A stretch of DNA of 64,000 nucleotides from Paracoccaceae bacterium (GCA_007692585.1 REBU01000036.1:1-64000), one strand, 5' to 3'. Numbered from the stretch's first letter, positions 55,074-64,000 are shown. Numbers and translations: made by a program. Notes: generated by a model from the letters alone, not told the origin.

Positions 55074-55942
55074 AAATCGGATTTATCGGACTGGGCAATA
55101 TGGGTGGCCCGATGGCGGCCAATCTCGCTCGCGCGGGGCATCAGGTGACGGGCTTTGATCTGACCGCGCCCTGTCCCGACGGTGTGGCCGGGGCTGCGCG
55201 TGCGCAGGATGCGGCAAGCGGTGCGGAAGTCGTCATCACCATGCTTCCCAATGGCGCGATCCTGCGCGATGTGGCGGCGCAGATCATCCCGGTCATGGCG
55301 CCGGGGGCCGTGCTCTGCGATTGCTCGACGGTCGATGTCGAAAGCGCCCGCACTGTGGCGGCGCAGGCCGAAGCTGCCGGGCTGGAAGCGCTCGATGCGC
55401 CGGTATCAGGTGGGGTCGGGGGCGCAAGCGCGGGAACGCTGACCTTCATGGTGGGCGGGTCGGATCTGGCCTTCACGACCGCACAGCCGCTCTTTGCCGT
55501 CATGGGGCAAAAGGCCGTGCATTGTGGTGCGTCCGGGGCCGGGCAGGCGGCAAAGATCTGCAACAACATGATCCTTGGCGCGACGATGGCCGTCACATGC
55601 GAAGCCTTCGCGCTCGCAGACAAGCTGGGGCTCGACCGGGCACGGATGTTCGATGTGGTCTCGACCTCCTCGGGCTACAGCTGGTCGATGAACGCGTATT
55701 GCCCTGCGCCCGGTGTCGGGCCGCAAAGCCCTGCCGATAACGATTACAAGCCCGGTTTCGCCGCAGAGTTGATGCTGAAGGATCTGCGCCTGTCCCAGCA
55801 GGCTGCCGAGACTGTCGATGCCGACACCCCGATGGGCGCGCGCGCGACCGAGCTTTACACCGAATTTGTCGAGCGTGCAGATGGCCGGGGGCGCGACTTT
55901 TCGGGCCTGTTGCCGCATTTTTCAGCGCGCGGTCGGGGCTGA
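55070..55942 (+). CDS. mmsB: 3-hydroxyisobutyrate dehydrogenase
   Basis: NAD-dependent oxidation of 3-hydroxyisobutyrate to methylmalonate semialdehyde. The 290-residue protein has the Rossmann start IGFIGLGNMGGPMAANLARAG, the substrate motif LDAPVSGGVGGASAGTL, and the catalytic Lys in GAGQAAKICNNMILG. ATG overlaps the hydrolase stop. Its product is the substrate of MmsA encoded at the operon start. Confidence 0.96.
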   Translation: MKIGFIGLGNMGGPMAANLARAGHQVTGFDLTAPCPDGVAGAARAQDAASGAEVVITMLPNGAILRDVAAQIIPVMAPGAVLCDCSTVDVESARTVAAQAEAAGLEALDAPVSGGVGGASAGTLTFMVGGSDLAFTTAQPLFAVMGQKAVHCGASGAGQAAKICNNMILGATMAVTCEAFALADKLGLDRARMFDVVSTSSGYSWSMNAYCPAPGVGPQSPADNDYKPGFAAELMLKDLRLSQQAAETVDADTPMGARATELYTEFVERADGRGRDFSGLLPHFSARGRG

Positions 55943-56118
55943 TCCCTTCGACCGCAAACGCGCGCCGAGAAGCGGCCCGTGCATGTCTTGCCAGTGGCGG
56001 CATCTTGGTGCCGCAACACGCCTGCGTCGCGTAGAAATCTGGCGGTTGCTGATGCGTGCGGCCTGTCACGCTGCGTGGTTTGGGTCGACCCGCAAACGCG
56101 ATCCATCCGCCTTTGCCG

Positions 56119-57021
56119 TTAACGCCCCAGCGACGCAAGCGTTTCTGAAATTTCGCGCACCACCACGCCTGTCGTATCGCCCAGATTATTGCCCCGACAA
56201 ATCGAGATGCTCAGCGTTTCGGTCAAGCGTCGATTTGCCAGCGGTCTGAAGCACAATGTCCCCGCTTCGACATCGGCGCAGACATCTGGCCATGTCAGGA
56301 AGCCAAGCCCGGCGCCTTGCCGCAGGAATGTCAGCAGAGCGGAGATGGAATTCGAGCTGATGCGCACCCTGGGATTGATACGTTCGCTGAGAATTTCCGC
56401 CAGCAGGCGCGTGTGCATCGACAGCGCCGAGGAGGGCAGGCAGAGCGGGTATTTCAGAGCTGTCGCCAGCGCCAGAGGCCCGTCGCCCTGCAGCGGCAGC
56501 GATGGGGCAAAGACGGCGCCCAGATGGTATTCCTGGGTTTCAACCACCACCAGACGCGACAGCCTGGGCATGTTGAAAGCCACGATCATGTCCAGTTCGA
56601 GCGCTTCGGCATGAGCGATGATATCGCCCGTCGTGCCTACGGCGAGATCCAGTTCGACATCGCCATAAAGCGCTTCCAGCCGCGTCGTCAGGCGCGGGAT
56701 CAGGGTGCCGACAAGCCCTTCCATCACCCCCAGCCGCAACCGCAGATCTGTTTTCTTGCCGGCCTGTTGCAGCCGCTTTGAAAAGGCCGCATCTGCTGCC
56801 ATCCAGCGCAATGCCTCGTCGCGCAGCGCGGCCCCTTCGGCGGTCAGCGCCACGCCGCCTGCACTGCGCACCAATAGCTTGGTGTCATAGCTGCGCTCCA
56901 GAAGTTGCAGCTGCCGCGACAGGGCAGGTGCGGAAATATTCAGCCGTTCGGCTGCGGCCCGGATCGAGTCGGATTGCGACACCACAAGGAAGGATCTGAT
57001 TTCACGAGAAAAAGACGACAT
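56119..57021 (-). CDS. LysR family regulator of the nucleobase-like cluster
   Basis: LysR protein of 300 residues: helix-turn-helix at about residues 5-45 (IRSFLVVSQSDSIRAAAERLN, ISAPALSRQLQLLE) and a substrate domain from about 90 (RLRLGVMEGLVGTLIPRLTTRL). ATG 57021 is chosen; the frame extends to 57099 without similarity. It is divergent from the deaminase gene with a 105-bp gap that has dyads, so it probably responds to the substrate of that operon. Confidence 0.9.
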   Translation of the reverse strand: MSSFSREIRSFLVVSQSDSIRAAAERLNISAPALSRQLQLLERSYDTKLLVRSAGGVALTAEGAALRDEALRWMAADAAFSKRLQQAGKKTDLRLRLGVMEGLVGTLIPRLTTRLEALYGDVELDLAVGTTGDIIAHAEALELDMIVAFNMPRLSRLVVVETQEYHLGAVFAPSLPLQGDGPLALATALKYPLCLPSSALSMHTRLLAEILSERINPRVRISSNSISALLTFLRQGAGLGFLTWPDVCADVEAGTLCFRPLANRRLTETLSISICRGNNLGDTTGVVVREISETLASLGR

Positions 57022-57028
57022 GGCCGGA

Positions 57029-57049
57029 GTGTAAGGTTTTACGCAACAC
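57029..57049. promoter_or_regulatory. Nested dyads in the LysR/deaminase gap
   Basis: GTGT (57029-57032) and ACAC flank a core GTAA-GGTT-TTAC palindrome (57031-57042). Such an interrupted dyad just upstream of the LysR start fits a LysR operator. The deaminase-side promoter may include TTGAAA at 57072-57077. Inference only. Confidence 0.4.
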
Positions 57050-57126
57050 CATGTAAATATCTTTCTACTTTTTGAAACACTCCTGCTGTGGCTAATCAAT
57101 GATGCACCGCAGCACAGGAGCCGCCC

Positions 57127-57597
57127 TTGCCCGATGACATTGCTTTACTTCGCCACTCTCTGCGCGCCGGAGAAGCCGCGCGCGCTGCTGGCAATCATCC
57201 TTTCGGGGCAGTTCTGGCCGATGCAGAGGGCACTGTGCTCATGACCATGGGCAATGCCTATCTGACCGACAAAGGCCCGGGCCATGCTGAAACCAATCTC
57301 GCCCGCGAAGCCGCGCGCCGCTATGACGCCGACTTTCTGGCCACCTGCACGCTCTACACGGCCTTCGAGCCCTGTTCGATGTGCGCAGGCACCATCTACT
57401 GGGCCGGGATTGGCCGCGTGGTCTTTGGCGTCACAGAGGCGCGCTTGCTCGAATTGACCGGCGACAACCCCGAAAACCCCACCATGTCCCTCTCGTGTCG
57501 CGATGTTCTGGCCGCGGGCCAGCGCCATGTGCAGGTCGAGGGTCCGTTTCCCGATCTCGAAGACGAAATCATCCGCTCGCATGACGGCTTCTGGTGA
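57127..57597 (+). CDS. Nucleoside/nucleobase deaminase, cytidine-deaminase fold
   Basis: Zinc deaminase of 156 residues in the guanine/cytosine/TadA-type group. Ligands: H53 and catalytic E55 in GHAETN, C83 and C86 in EPCSMC. NHPFGAVLAD near residue 24 is typical of guanine- and TadA-like members. The start is a TTG at 57127 with an ideal CAGGAG six bases before it; no in-frame ATG would keep the fold. First gene of the operon with the ABC importer and the 8-oxoguanine-deaminase-like enzyme, so a role in base catabolism is likely. Substrate not determined. Confidence 0.88.
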   Translation: MPDDIALLRHSLRAGEAARAAGNHPFGAVLADAEGTVLMTMGNAYLTDKGPGHAETNLAREAARRYDADFLATCTLYTAFEPCSMCAGTIYWAGIGRVVFGVTEARLLELTGDNPENPTMSLSCRDVLAAGQRHVQVEGPFPDLEDEIIRSHDGFW

Positions 57598-57636
57598 AGC
57601 CAAGTTCCCTGTTTCTTGCCCTCGAAAGGACATCTG

Positions 57637-58635
57637 ATGTCACGCACCACTCTGCCCCTTCTTGCCACCGTTTCCCTGATCGCCTCTGTCGCGCTGCCTG
57701 CCATGGCGGCCGACAAGGTCACGTTCCAGCTTGACTGGCTGCCGGGGGGCGACAAATCGGCGATCTATGTCTGCATCCATCACGGGTTCTGCGCCGATGC
57801 CGGGATCGAAGTCTCGCTTGAGCCGGGGCGCGGCTCGTCCGAGGCGATCACCAAACTCGCGACTGGCACCTCCGAGATCGGCCTCGCCGGGATCGAGGCG
57901 CTGATGGCCGCGCGCGCGAATGAAAATGTTCCCGTCACCGCGGTGATGAATGTCTTCAACATGGGTCCACATGCCTTCTACACGACTACGGAGACAGGCA
58001 TCACCACACTGGCCGATGTCCGGGGCCGCTCCGTCGCCACCTCGCCGTTTACCTCGTCCAATGTCTTTCTGCCGCTGGTGCTGGAAGAAAACGGCATGAC
58101 CGAGGATGATATCTCGCTCACCCGCTCTGACCCCGGCGCGCTCGGCCCGCTGCTGATGACCGGGCAGAGCGATGCGATCATCGCCTGGCTGACCGATGTC
58201 TCGCGCTATCAGGGACAGGCGCGCGAAGCGGGCAAGGAACTGGTGATCCTGCCCTGGGCTGATGCGGGGCTGGAACTGTATTCGGCGTCGCTTGTGGCGT
58301 CTGACACCTTCCTGGCCGAGCGCCCCGATGTCGCGAAACGCTTTGTTGCCGCGTTCAAGCAATCCCTGGAATTCGCCCAGGCCAACCCAGAGGGCGCAGC
58401 CGAAGCCGTGGCCGCGGTCGTTCCTGAACTGTCGGCCGAAGATGTTCTGGGCTCCTGGCTCGATGCGTCGAAACTGGCTTTTAACGAGCTGACCGAGACA
58501 TACGGGCTCGGCGCATTCGACGCTGACCGCCTGGCCGCCACATGGACGCGCGTGGCGGCAGCGCAGGGTCTGGACCCGGCCGCGCTCGACCCCGAGAGCA
58601 TCGTCGATCGCAGCTTCATGCCTGATGCGGACTGA
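57637..58635 (+). CDS. ABC transporter substrate-binding protein, NMT1/THI5-like
   Basis: Periplasmic binding protein of 332 residues with a Sec signal ([20 protein letters not shown], cleavage after AMAA). The NMT1/THI5 pattern is seen: [45 protein letters not shown]. Relatives bind hydroxymethylpyrimidine, pyrimidines, nitrate, taurine or aromatic sulfonates. AAAGGA precedes ATG 57637. The genes around it favour a heterocyclic base; this is inference. Confidence 0.92.
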   Translation: MSRTTLPLLATVSLIASVALPAMAADKVTFQLDWLPGGDKSAIYVCIHHGFCADAGIEVSLEPGRGSSEAITKLATGTSEIGLAGIEALMAARANENVPVTAVMNVFNMGPHAFYTTTETGITTLADVRGRSVATSPFTSSNVFLPLVLEENGMTEDDISLTRSDPGALGPLLMTGQSDAIIAWLTDVSRYQGQAREAGKELVILPWADAGLELYSASLVASDTFLAERPDVAKRFVAAFKQSLEFAQANPEGAAEAVAAVVPELSAEDVLGSWLDASKLAFNELTETYGLGAFDADRLAATWTRVAAAQGLDPAALDPESIVDRSFMPDAD

Positions 58636-58639
58636 ACCG

Positions 58640-59422
58640 ATGCCCCTTGCCCCGAACGCCATTGATTTCAACGCCGTCGGTCAGGTCTTTGCAACCCAGA
58701 GCGGTCCGCTGACGGCGCTTGATGCGGTGAACCTGTCCATCGCGCAGCATGAATTCGTGGCGGTTCTGGGGCCATCGGGCTGTGGGAAATCCACGCTGCT
58801 GCGGCTGACCGCCGGTCTGATGCTGCCCAGCGAAGGGCAGGTTTCGGTTTTCCGTCATCCTGTGACACGCCCGCGCGATGATGTCGGGATCGTGTTTCAG
58901 CAACCAACCCTGCTGCCTTGGGCGAATGTCCTCGACAATGTGACCTTCCCGGCCAGACACAAGCGCGGGCGGGTCAGTGCCCTGGACCGCGACCGCGCCG
59001 CCGAGGTGATTGCGGCTGTGGGCCTCAAAGGGTTCGAGGCGCGGCTTCCCGCAGAGTTGTCAGGCGGCATGCAGCAGCGCGTGGGCATCGCGCGCGCGCT
59101 GTTTCTCAACCCTGATATCCTGCTGATGGATGAGCCCTTCTCGGCGCTCGATGCGCTGACGCGCGATGCGATGGGCTATGAATTGCTCAAGCTCTGGCAG
59201 GCCAGTCCCAAAACCGTGATGTTTATCACCCATTCCATTCCCGAAGCCGTGCTTCTGGCCGACCGCGTGATCGTGATGAGTGCCCGGCCCGGACGCATCA
59301 TCGCGGATCTGCAAGTGCCACTGGGCCGACCGCGCGACGAGCTGGCCCTGCGGGCCCCCGAAGTGCAGGATTTCGCGGCCCATCTGCGTGAGCTGCTGAT
59401 CGCAAAGGAGCCTGCCCTGTGA
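58640..59422 (+). CDS. ABC transporter ATP-binding protein (nitrate/sulfonate/pyrimidine type)
   Basis: Cytosolic ATPase of 260 residues: Walker [11 protein letters not shown]-loop [10 protein letters not shown], signature LSGGMQQR, Walker B ILLMDEPF, and H-loop ITHS. The SsuB/TauB/ThiZ type matches its NMT1-like binding protein. Start uncertain: ATG 58640 or 58625, the latter overlapping the preceding stop; neither has a clear ribosome site. The gene overlaps the permease gene. Confidence 0.94.
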   Translation: MPLAPNAIDFNAVGQVFATQSGPLTALDAVNLSIAQHEFVAVLGPSGCGKSTLLRLTAGLMLPSEGQVSVFRHPVTRPRDDVGIVFQQPTLLPWANVLDNVTFPARHKRGRVSALDRDRAAEVIAAVGLKGFEARLPAELSGGMQQRVGIARALFLNPDILLMDEPFSALDALTRDAMGYELLKLWQASPKTVMFITHSIPEAVLLADRVIVMSARPGRIIADLQVPLGRPRDELALRAPEVQDFAAHLRELLIAKEPAL

Positions 59423-60273
59423 GTGCCGATGTCGAGCCGCATGCCAAACGCGCGGGGGCCGTGCCCGCTGCGCCCACGCGCAAAGCCCCGGGGCTGCCCC
59501 TGACCGAGCGGCTGATCGCCACGCCGGTCGTGCTACCTTTGCTGACCTTCGCGGTCATTCTGGTGCTCTGGGAAGTGGCGACACGGGTCTTTGCGGTCCC
59601 GTCCTTCATCCTGCCCGCGCCCAGCCGGATCATCGACGGCTTCGGGGCCGTTCCGCCCGCACGCTGGAGCGCGCATGTCTGGGCCACGCTGCGGGTCGCG
59701 CTGCTCGGCTATCTTGTGGCAATCGTGGTGTCGCTGCCCATCGCCATCGGGCTGGCCAAATCGCGGCTGATGTCGCGCGCGCTCTACCCGCTGCTGGTGG
59801 TGATCCAATCTGTGCCGGTCGTGGCTGTGGCACCGATCATCATCGTGGTGCTGGGCACCGATGACGCGCCGCGCGTTGTCATCACCTTCATGATCGCCTT
59901 TTTCCCGCTGGTAGTGTCGATGACGACCGGGCTGATGGCCACGCCGCCAGAACTGATCGAGCTCTCGCGCAGCCTGCGCGCACCGGGCTATCGCGAGATC
60001 TCGCAGATCCGGCTGCCCTATGCCGTGCCCTATATCTTCTCGGGGCTGAAAATCTCGGTCACGCTGGCGGTCATCGGGGCCGTGGTCGCGGAATTTGTCG
60101 CCGCCGATGTGGGAATTGGTTTCTTCATCCAGTTCTCGACCTCGATGTTCCGGCTGCCGCAAGCCTGGGCGGGACTGGTGGTGCTGGTCGCCATGTCGCT
60201 GATCCTGTTTCAGGCCGTCAGTCTTGCGCAGCGCGTCTTTTTCCCTTGGTCTTTGCCCAAGGAGCGCCGCTGA
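59419..60273 (+). CDS. ABC transporter permease (nitrate/sulfonate/pyrimidine type)
   Basis: Inner-membrane permease of 284 residues with six hydrophobic helices and the EAA-type loop ([26 protein letters not shown]). A 40-residue Ala/Pro-rich cytosolic N-terminus precedes the first helix. The start is GTG 59419, overlapping the ATPase stop, with AAGGAG 8 bases ahead. Its stop overlaps the next ATG (TGATG at 60271). Completes the importer. Confidence 0.93.
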   Translation: MSADVEPHAKRAGAVPAAPTRKAPGLPLTERLIATPVVLPLLTFAVILVLWEVATRVFAVPSFILPAPSRIIDGFGAVPPARWSAHVWATLRVALLGYLVAIVVSLPIAIGLAKSRLMSRALYPLLVVIQSVPVVAVAPIIIVVLGTDDAPRVVITFMIAFFPLVVSMTTGLMATPPELIELSRSLRAPGYREISQIRLPYAVPYIFSGLKISVTLAVIGAVVAEFVAADVGIGFFIQFSTSMFRLPQAWAGLVVLVAMSLILFQAVSLAQRVFFPWSLPKERR

Positions 60274-61631
60274 TGCTGATCACGAATATCGCCCATGGCT
60301 GGACAGGGGATGCCGCCGGAACGCGACTGACAGGCGCGATCCGCGTCGAGGGCGGGATCATCACGGCCATGGGCACGCTCGCGCCCCGGCCCGGCGAAGA
60401 CTTGCTGGACGCGCGCGGCTGCGTGGTCACGCCGGGACTGGTGAATACGCATCACCACCTCTTTCAATCCGCGCTCAAGGGGCTCGCGATCAACGCGCCG
60501 CTCGACAGCTGGCTTGAACAGGTGCCCTACAGCTACTGGCCCGCCCTCGATGAGGATGCCTTGCGCATCTCCGCGCGGATCGGGCTGGCGGAACTGGCGC
60601 TCAGCGGCGCGACAACGGTCTGCGATCATCACTACATTTTTTCGGACAGATACGATTACGATCCGGCAGAGGTGCTGTTTTCGGAGGCCGCGCGCTTTGG
60701 GTTGCGTTTCGTTCTCGCGCGGGGCGGCATGGCGCGGGGGCGCGATTTCGGCCCCGCTGTGCCGGCTGCGCCGACCGAAAGCGTCGCGCGGTTTCTCGAC
60801 GGGGTGGCGCAGGCCGCTGCGCGCTGGCACGATCCTGCGCCAGACGCTATGATGCGGGTCGCCTGCGCGCCGACGACGCCGAATTTCAACTTTCCGCCGA
60901 CAGCCCTGCCCGAAATCGCGCAGGAAGCCCGCCGCCTTGGCCTGCGGTTGCATGCCCATCTGTCTGAAAACACCGCCTATGCCGCCCAGACCCTGCGCGA
61001 TTTTGGCAAACGGCCCGTGCCGTGGCTCGCGGATCTGGACTGGCTGGGGCCTGATGTGTGGTTCGCGCATCTGGTCGATCTGCAGCCCGAGGAGGTCGCA
61101 TTGCTCGCGGCCACCGGCACGGCGATGGCGCATTGTCCCCAAGCCAATGCCCGGCTTGGCTCGGGGATCGCACCTGCCCCTGCGCTGCACCGTGCGGGCG
61201 GCATCGTCTCGCTGGCGGTGGATGGTGCGGGCGCCAATGAGGCGGCCGATATGGGCGCGGCGCTCTATACGGCCTTCAGCCTGCATCGCGCGGCCCATGG
61301 GGTCGCGGCCACCGCGCCCGGCACAATCCTGCACTGGACGACCATGGGCGGGGCGCGGGCGCTTGGCCTGCCGTCGCTGGGGGAACTGGCGGTCGGCAAG
61401 GCGGCTGATATCACGCTGTTCGATCTGGACGATCTGCGCAATTTCGGGCTGCACGACCCTGGCCTTGCCCCGATGGTCACCGGCGCTGCCCGCGTGCGTC
61501 ACAGCATGGTGGCAGGTCGCCTGATCGTGCGTGACGGGCGGCTGCCTGGCCTTGATCTGGCGGCCCTGTCGGACGCGGCCCACCATACCACACGACGACT
61601 GGCACGCTTGCCCGTGCCTGACCTTGTTTGA
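60273..61631 (+). CDS. 8-oxoguanine deaminase-like amidohydrolase
   Basis: Amidohydrolase-superfamily deaminase of 452 residues. Metal ligands: H60-H-H62 (VNTHHHLFQS), a later His in LHAHLSEN, AHCPQANARLGSGIAP and the Asp of VDGAGANEAADMG. This combination is that of 8-oxoguanine deaminase; close relatives act on isoxanthopterin, hydroxyatrazine and other heterocycles. ATG 60273 overlaps the permease stop (TGATG). A second deaminase beside the CDA-fold one, but of an unrelated fold. Confidence 0.9.
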   Translation: MLITNIAHGWTGDAAGTRLTGAIRVEGGIITAMGTLAPRPGEDLLDARGCVVTPGLVNTHHHLFQSALKGLAINAPLDSWLEQVPYSYWPALDEDALRISARIGLAELALSGATTVCDHHYIFSDRYDYDPAEVLFSEAARFGLRFVLARGGMARGRDFGPAVPAAPTESVARFLDGVAQAAARWHDPAPDAMMRVACAPTTPNFNFPPTALPEIAQEARRLGLRLHAHLSENTAYAAQTLRDFGKRPVPWLADLDWLGPDVWFAHLVDLQPEEVALLAATGTAMAHCPQANARLGSGIAPAPALHRAGGIVSLAVDGAGANEAADMGAALYTAFSLHRAAHGVAATAPGTILHWTTMGGARALGLPSLGELAVGKAADITLFDLDDLRNFGLHDPGLAPMVTGAARVRHSMVAGRLIVRDGRLPGLDLAALSDAAHHTTRRLARLPVPDLV

Positions 61632-61706
61632 CCCCCGGAGTAGAAGCAGTCAGCGCCGCTCGTTGGCGCAGGTCATTGCTCCCCCATGTTCGAAGGAGAC
61701 AACATC

Positions 61707-62705
61707 ATGAGCAACGCAACTGACTACACCCTCGCGGAACTGACGAAGGAAGCCGGGCTGGGCGCTTACGGCGAAGAGGTCGAGCGCGACATCCCGCAGA
61801 TCGATCTGTCCGACTATTTCAACCGCAAGCCGGAGATCAGCGAGGCGCTTTGGGATGCGGCAACGGGCATCGGCTTTTTCCAGCTCACGGGCCACGGCAT
61901 CCCTCAGACGCTGATCGATGACGCCTTCGCGCTTTCTGCCGGGTTTTTCGACATGCCAAGCGACACGAAGGCCAGATACCCGCTCAAACCCGGCACCAAT
62001 GCAGGGTGGGAATACATGGCGCAGGTGCGTCCTTCGACCGGGACAGCGGACCGCAAGGAAAGCTACCAGATCACCTTGCCGCGCATGTCGGATCTCTGGC
62101 CGACCGGGCAGGAGCTGTTCGGCTTCAAGGAAACCATGCTGGCTTTCGAGCGCCACAACTGGGCTGTGGCGATGAAAGTGCTCGACTGCTTTGCCGAGCG
62201 CCTCAGTTTCCCGCCGGGGTTTTTCACTGATGGCCACAACCCCGACACCAAGGAATACCAGTCCACGTTGCGGCTGATCCATTATCTGGGGATGGAAGAT
62301 GCCAAGCCCGAGGATTTCAAGTTCTGGCGCGCGGGCGCACATACCGATTTCGACTGCCTGACGCTTCTGCACCAGAAAGACGGGCAGGGGGGCTTGCAGG
62401 TCTGCCCGGGCAAGGATGAAAAGGGCCGCGCGACGCAATGGACCGATGTGCCCCCCATTGGCGGGGTCATCACCTGCAATATCGGCGATATGCTGATGCG
62501 GTGGTCCGATGACAAGCTGCTGTCAAACCTGCACCGCGTGCGTATGCCCAAGCCGCAGGAATATCTCGGCCCGCGCTATTCCATCGCCTATTTCGCGCAG
62601 GCCAATATGGACACGCTTCTGGCCGGACCGATGGGCAAATATGAGCCGATGACCGCACATGACTACATCCAGATGCGCCTTGGCGCGAATTTCGGGAAAA
62701 AATGA
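61707..62705 (+). CDS. Fe(II)/2-oxoglutarate oxygenase, isopenicillin-N-synthase-like (A)
   Basis: Non-heme iron oxygenase of 332 residues in the IPNS/2OG family. The iron triad is H212, D214 (GAHTDFDCLTLL) and H276 (NLHRVRM); R290-x-S292 (PRYSIAYF) would bind the 2-oxoglutarate carboxylate. AAGGAG precedes ATG 61707. It follows the amidohydrolase by 75 bp and overlaps the second oxygenase (ATGA). Thymine 7-hydroxylase belongs to the same fold, which would fit a base pathway. Substrate unknown. Confidence 0.93.
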   Translation: MSNATDYTLAELTKEAGLGAYGEEVERDIPQIDLSDYFNRKPEISEALWDAATGIGFFQLTGHGIPQTLIDDAFALSAGFFDMPSDTKARYPLKPGTNAGWEYMAQVRPSTGTADRKESYQITLPRMSDLWPTGQELFGFKETMLAFERHNWAVAMKVLDCFAERLSFPPGFFTDGHNPDTKEYQSTLRLIHYLGMEDAKPEDFKFWRAGAHTDFDCLTLLHQKDGQGGLQVCPGKDEKGRATQWTDVPPIGGVITCNIGDMLMRWSDDKLLSNLHRVRMPKPQEYLGPRYSIAYFAQANMDTLLAGPMGKYEPMTAHDYIQMRLGANFGKK

Positions 62706-63649
62706 TGGGACTTCCGCTCATTGATATTTCGGGGCTGACGGCCTCTGACCCTGCTGCGCGCCGCGCAGTGGGGGCAGAGTTGCGCGCGGCCTGTCTGGAG
62801 CACGGCTTCTTCTACTGCACCGGGCATGGCGTGCCCATCGGGCTGATCGAGGCCGCCATGACACAGACCCGCGCGCTGTTCGATCTGCCGCTGGCGGCAA
62901 AGCATGCCCTCGACAAGGCGCAAAGCCCTGCAAATCGGGGCTACGAGCATCTGGGCGGCCAGACGCTGCAGCCTGGCGCGCTGCCTGACCGGAAGGAAGG
63001 CTTCTACCTTGGCGAGGATCTCGGCCCTGATCATCCGCGCGTGCGCGCCGGGGCCTTCAATGCAGGCGCCAATCTCTGGCCTGCGGACCTGCCGGCCTTT
63101 CGCCCGGTCATGGTCGCCTATTTCGCCGCTCTGGGCGTCGTGGCCGAGCGCCTGATGTCCGGGCTTGCCCTGTCGCTGGAGTTGCCAGAGGATCACTTCC
63201 GCGCTTTCACGACCGAGCCCGCCGCAACCCTGCGTCTGCTGCATTACCCGCCCAGCCGCCCCGAGCAACCCGATGAGCTGGGGGCGGGGGCGCATACTGA
63301 TTTCGGCGGACTGACGCTTCTGTTGCAGGATGATGTCGGCGGCTTGCAAGTGATGGGCCGGGACGGCTGGATCGAGGCGCCGCCAATGCCGGGCGCCTAT
63401 GTGGTCAATCTGGGCGACATGATCGCGCGCTGGACGAATGATCGTTACTGCTCGACCCTGCACCGGGTCGTCAACCGATCGGGCCGCGAGCGCTACTCGA
63501 TCCCCTATTTCTACAGCGGCAATCCAGAGCATGAGGTCCGCTGCCTGCCCACCTGTCTCGCTTCTGGGGAACAGCCGAAATACCCGCCCGTCAAGGTGCA
63601 GGACCATCTGCGCGCCATGTATGCCCGGACCTATGCCACAACTTCCTGA
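62702..63649 (+). CDS. Fe(II)/2-oxoglutarate oxygenase, isopenicillin-N-synthase-like (B)
   Basis: Second oxygenase of 315 residues. The triad is H198, D200 (GAHTDFGGLTLL) and H254 (TLHRVVN), with R264-x-S266 (RYSIPYF). It aligns with oxygenase A at the motifs but is clearly different elsewhere (NRGYEHLGG, PDRKEGFYLGED), so it is not a recent duplicate. Two successive ATGs (62702, 62705) are possible starts, coupled to the preceding stop. Likely a consecutive oxidation step. Confidence 0.93.
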   Translation: MMGLPLIDISGLTASDPAARRAVGAELRAACLEHGFFYCTGHGVPIGLIEAAMTQTRALFDLPLAAKHALDKAQSPANRGYEHLGGQTLQPGALPDRKEGFYLGEDLGPDHPRVRAGAFNAGANLWPADLPAFRPVMVAYFAALGVVAERLMSGLALSLELPEDHFRAFTTEPAATLRLLHYPPSRPEQPDELGAGAHTDFGGLTLLLQDDVGGLQVMGRDGWIEAPPMPGAYVVNLGDMIARWTNDRYCSTLHRVVNRSGRERYSIPYFYSGNPEHEVRCLPTCLASGEQPKYPPVKVQDHLRAMYARTYATTS

Positions 63650-64000
63650 GCGTCTGATCCTGATCCATGGCGCCTGGGCGGGCCCCTGGGTCTGGGATGC
63701 GCTGATCGCGGAACTCGCGCGGCATGGGCTGCCCGCTCAGGCGCTTGCGCTGCCCGGTGATGGCACGCATCACATCCCGCCGCCAAAAGCCACCGAGACC
63801 GATTTTCTGCAGTGCATCGTACAGGCGATAGAGGCCGCGCCGGGCCCGGTCGCTCTGGTGGGCCATTCGGGTGGCGGTATGCTGGTCACCGCAGGCGCCG
63901 AGGCAGTCCCTGACAAGGTCAGCCACGGGATCTGGATCGCAGGCATGCTGATCCCCGATGGCCGCAGCTTTGACGATATTCAGGCGCAGATCATGGGGCC
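63633..64000 (+). CDS. Alpha/beta hydrolase, partial at window end
   Basis: Start of an alpha/beta-fold hydrolase; 122 codons are visible before the right edge. The oxyanion-hole segment LILIHGAWAGPWVW (8-21) and nucleophile elbow GHSGGG with S79 are clear. Its ATG lies 17 bp inside the end of oxygenase B, in another frame, showing translational coupling. It could hydrolyse a ring-opened or ester product of the oxygenases; the remaining triad residues and the true length lie off the window. Confidence 0.85.
   Translation, partial: MPQLPERLILIHGAWAGPWVWDALIAELARHGLPAQALALPGDGTHHIPPPKATETDFLQCIVQAIEAAPGPVALVGHSGGGMLVTAGAEAVPDKVSHGIWIAGMLIPDGRSFDDIQAQIMG

Overview
The window looks like a chromosomal segment of an alphaproteobacterium of the family Rhodobacteraceae (order Rhodobacterales). 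The evidence is high GC with strong codon bias, a fused-type cytochrome bc1 operon (petA-petB-petC), the redox regulator set regB-senC-regA, a GapR-type DNA-binding protein, a DUF6280-type small protein and many LysR regulators. No tRNA, rRNA, CRISPR array, prophage or insertion sequence was seen. About 60 protein genes are supported, most in short operons with ATGA/GTGA overlaps. Species cannot be told from the sequence alone.

Layout, left to right. 1-2.65 kb: the end of a peptide-type ABC importer operon (binding protein, then permease, continuing off the left edge) with a terminator-like hairpin between the two genes. 2.9-7.5 kb: an SbcCD-like pair (long coiled-coil ATPase and metallophosphoesterase). 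7.8-13.9 kb: a PagL-like outer-membrane enzyme, cobB, uvrC, an AT-rich gap with a DnaA box, a short-chain reductase, a CaCA antiporter, a small zinc-ribbon membrane protein and an S49 peptidase. 13.96-16.7 kb: two LysR regulators around a metallo-beta-lactamase-fold hydrolase. 16.8-20.5 kb: an MttB-family methyltransferase and a TMADH-like flavoprotein, probably for methylated amines or betaines. 20.5-22.4 kb: def, a degenerate def paralogue and fmt. 22.6-25.4 kb: an unknown protein, enolase and an EamA transporter. 25.5-28.3 kb: cytochrome bc1. 28.5-32.6 kb: a GST, a small protein, regB, senC, regA and a lipoprotein. 32.7-39.4 kb: HpaR-like MarR, gapR, a META-domain protein, efp, DUF6280, a DsbA-like isomerase, prs and NfeD/stomatin. 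39.5-42.8 kb: an MFS efflux pump, FrnE and an acyl-CoA ligase operon.

42.9-46.1 kb holds a selenium module: SelD fused to an FAD oxidoreductase, convergent with the tRNA 2-selenouridine synthase MnmH. 46.2-51.1 kb holds DabA/DabB (energy-coupled inorganic carbon uptake) with a divergent LysR gene and palindromic sites between them. 51.2-55.9 kb is a valine-catabolism operon (mmsA, acyl-CoA dehydrogenase, 3-hydroxyisobutyryl-CoA hydrolase, mmsB).

57.0 kb to the right edge is the most intriguing locus. A divergent LysR gene faces a tightly packed operon of a CDA-fold deaminase, a complete NMT1/THI5-type ABC importer, an 8-oxoguanine-deaminase-like amidohydrolase, two different isopenicillin-N-synthase-like Fe(II) oxygenases and an alpha/beta hydrolase that runs off the edge. 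Together they read as an uptake and oxidative/hydrolytic pathway for a nitrogen heterocycle (modified purine, pyrimidine or pterin); the substrate is not established.
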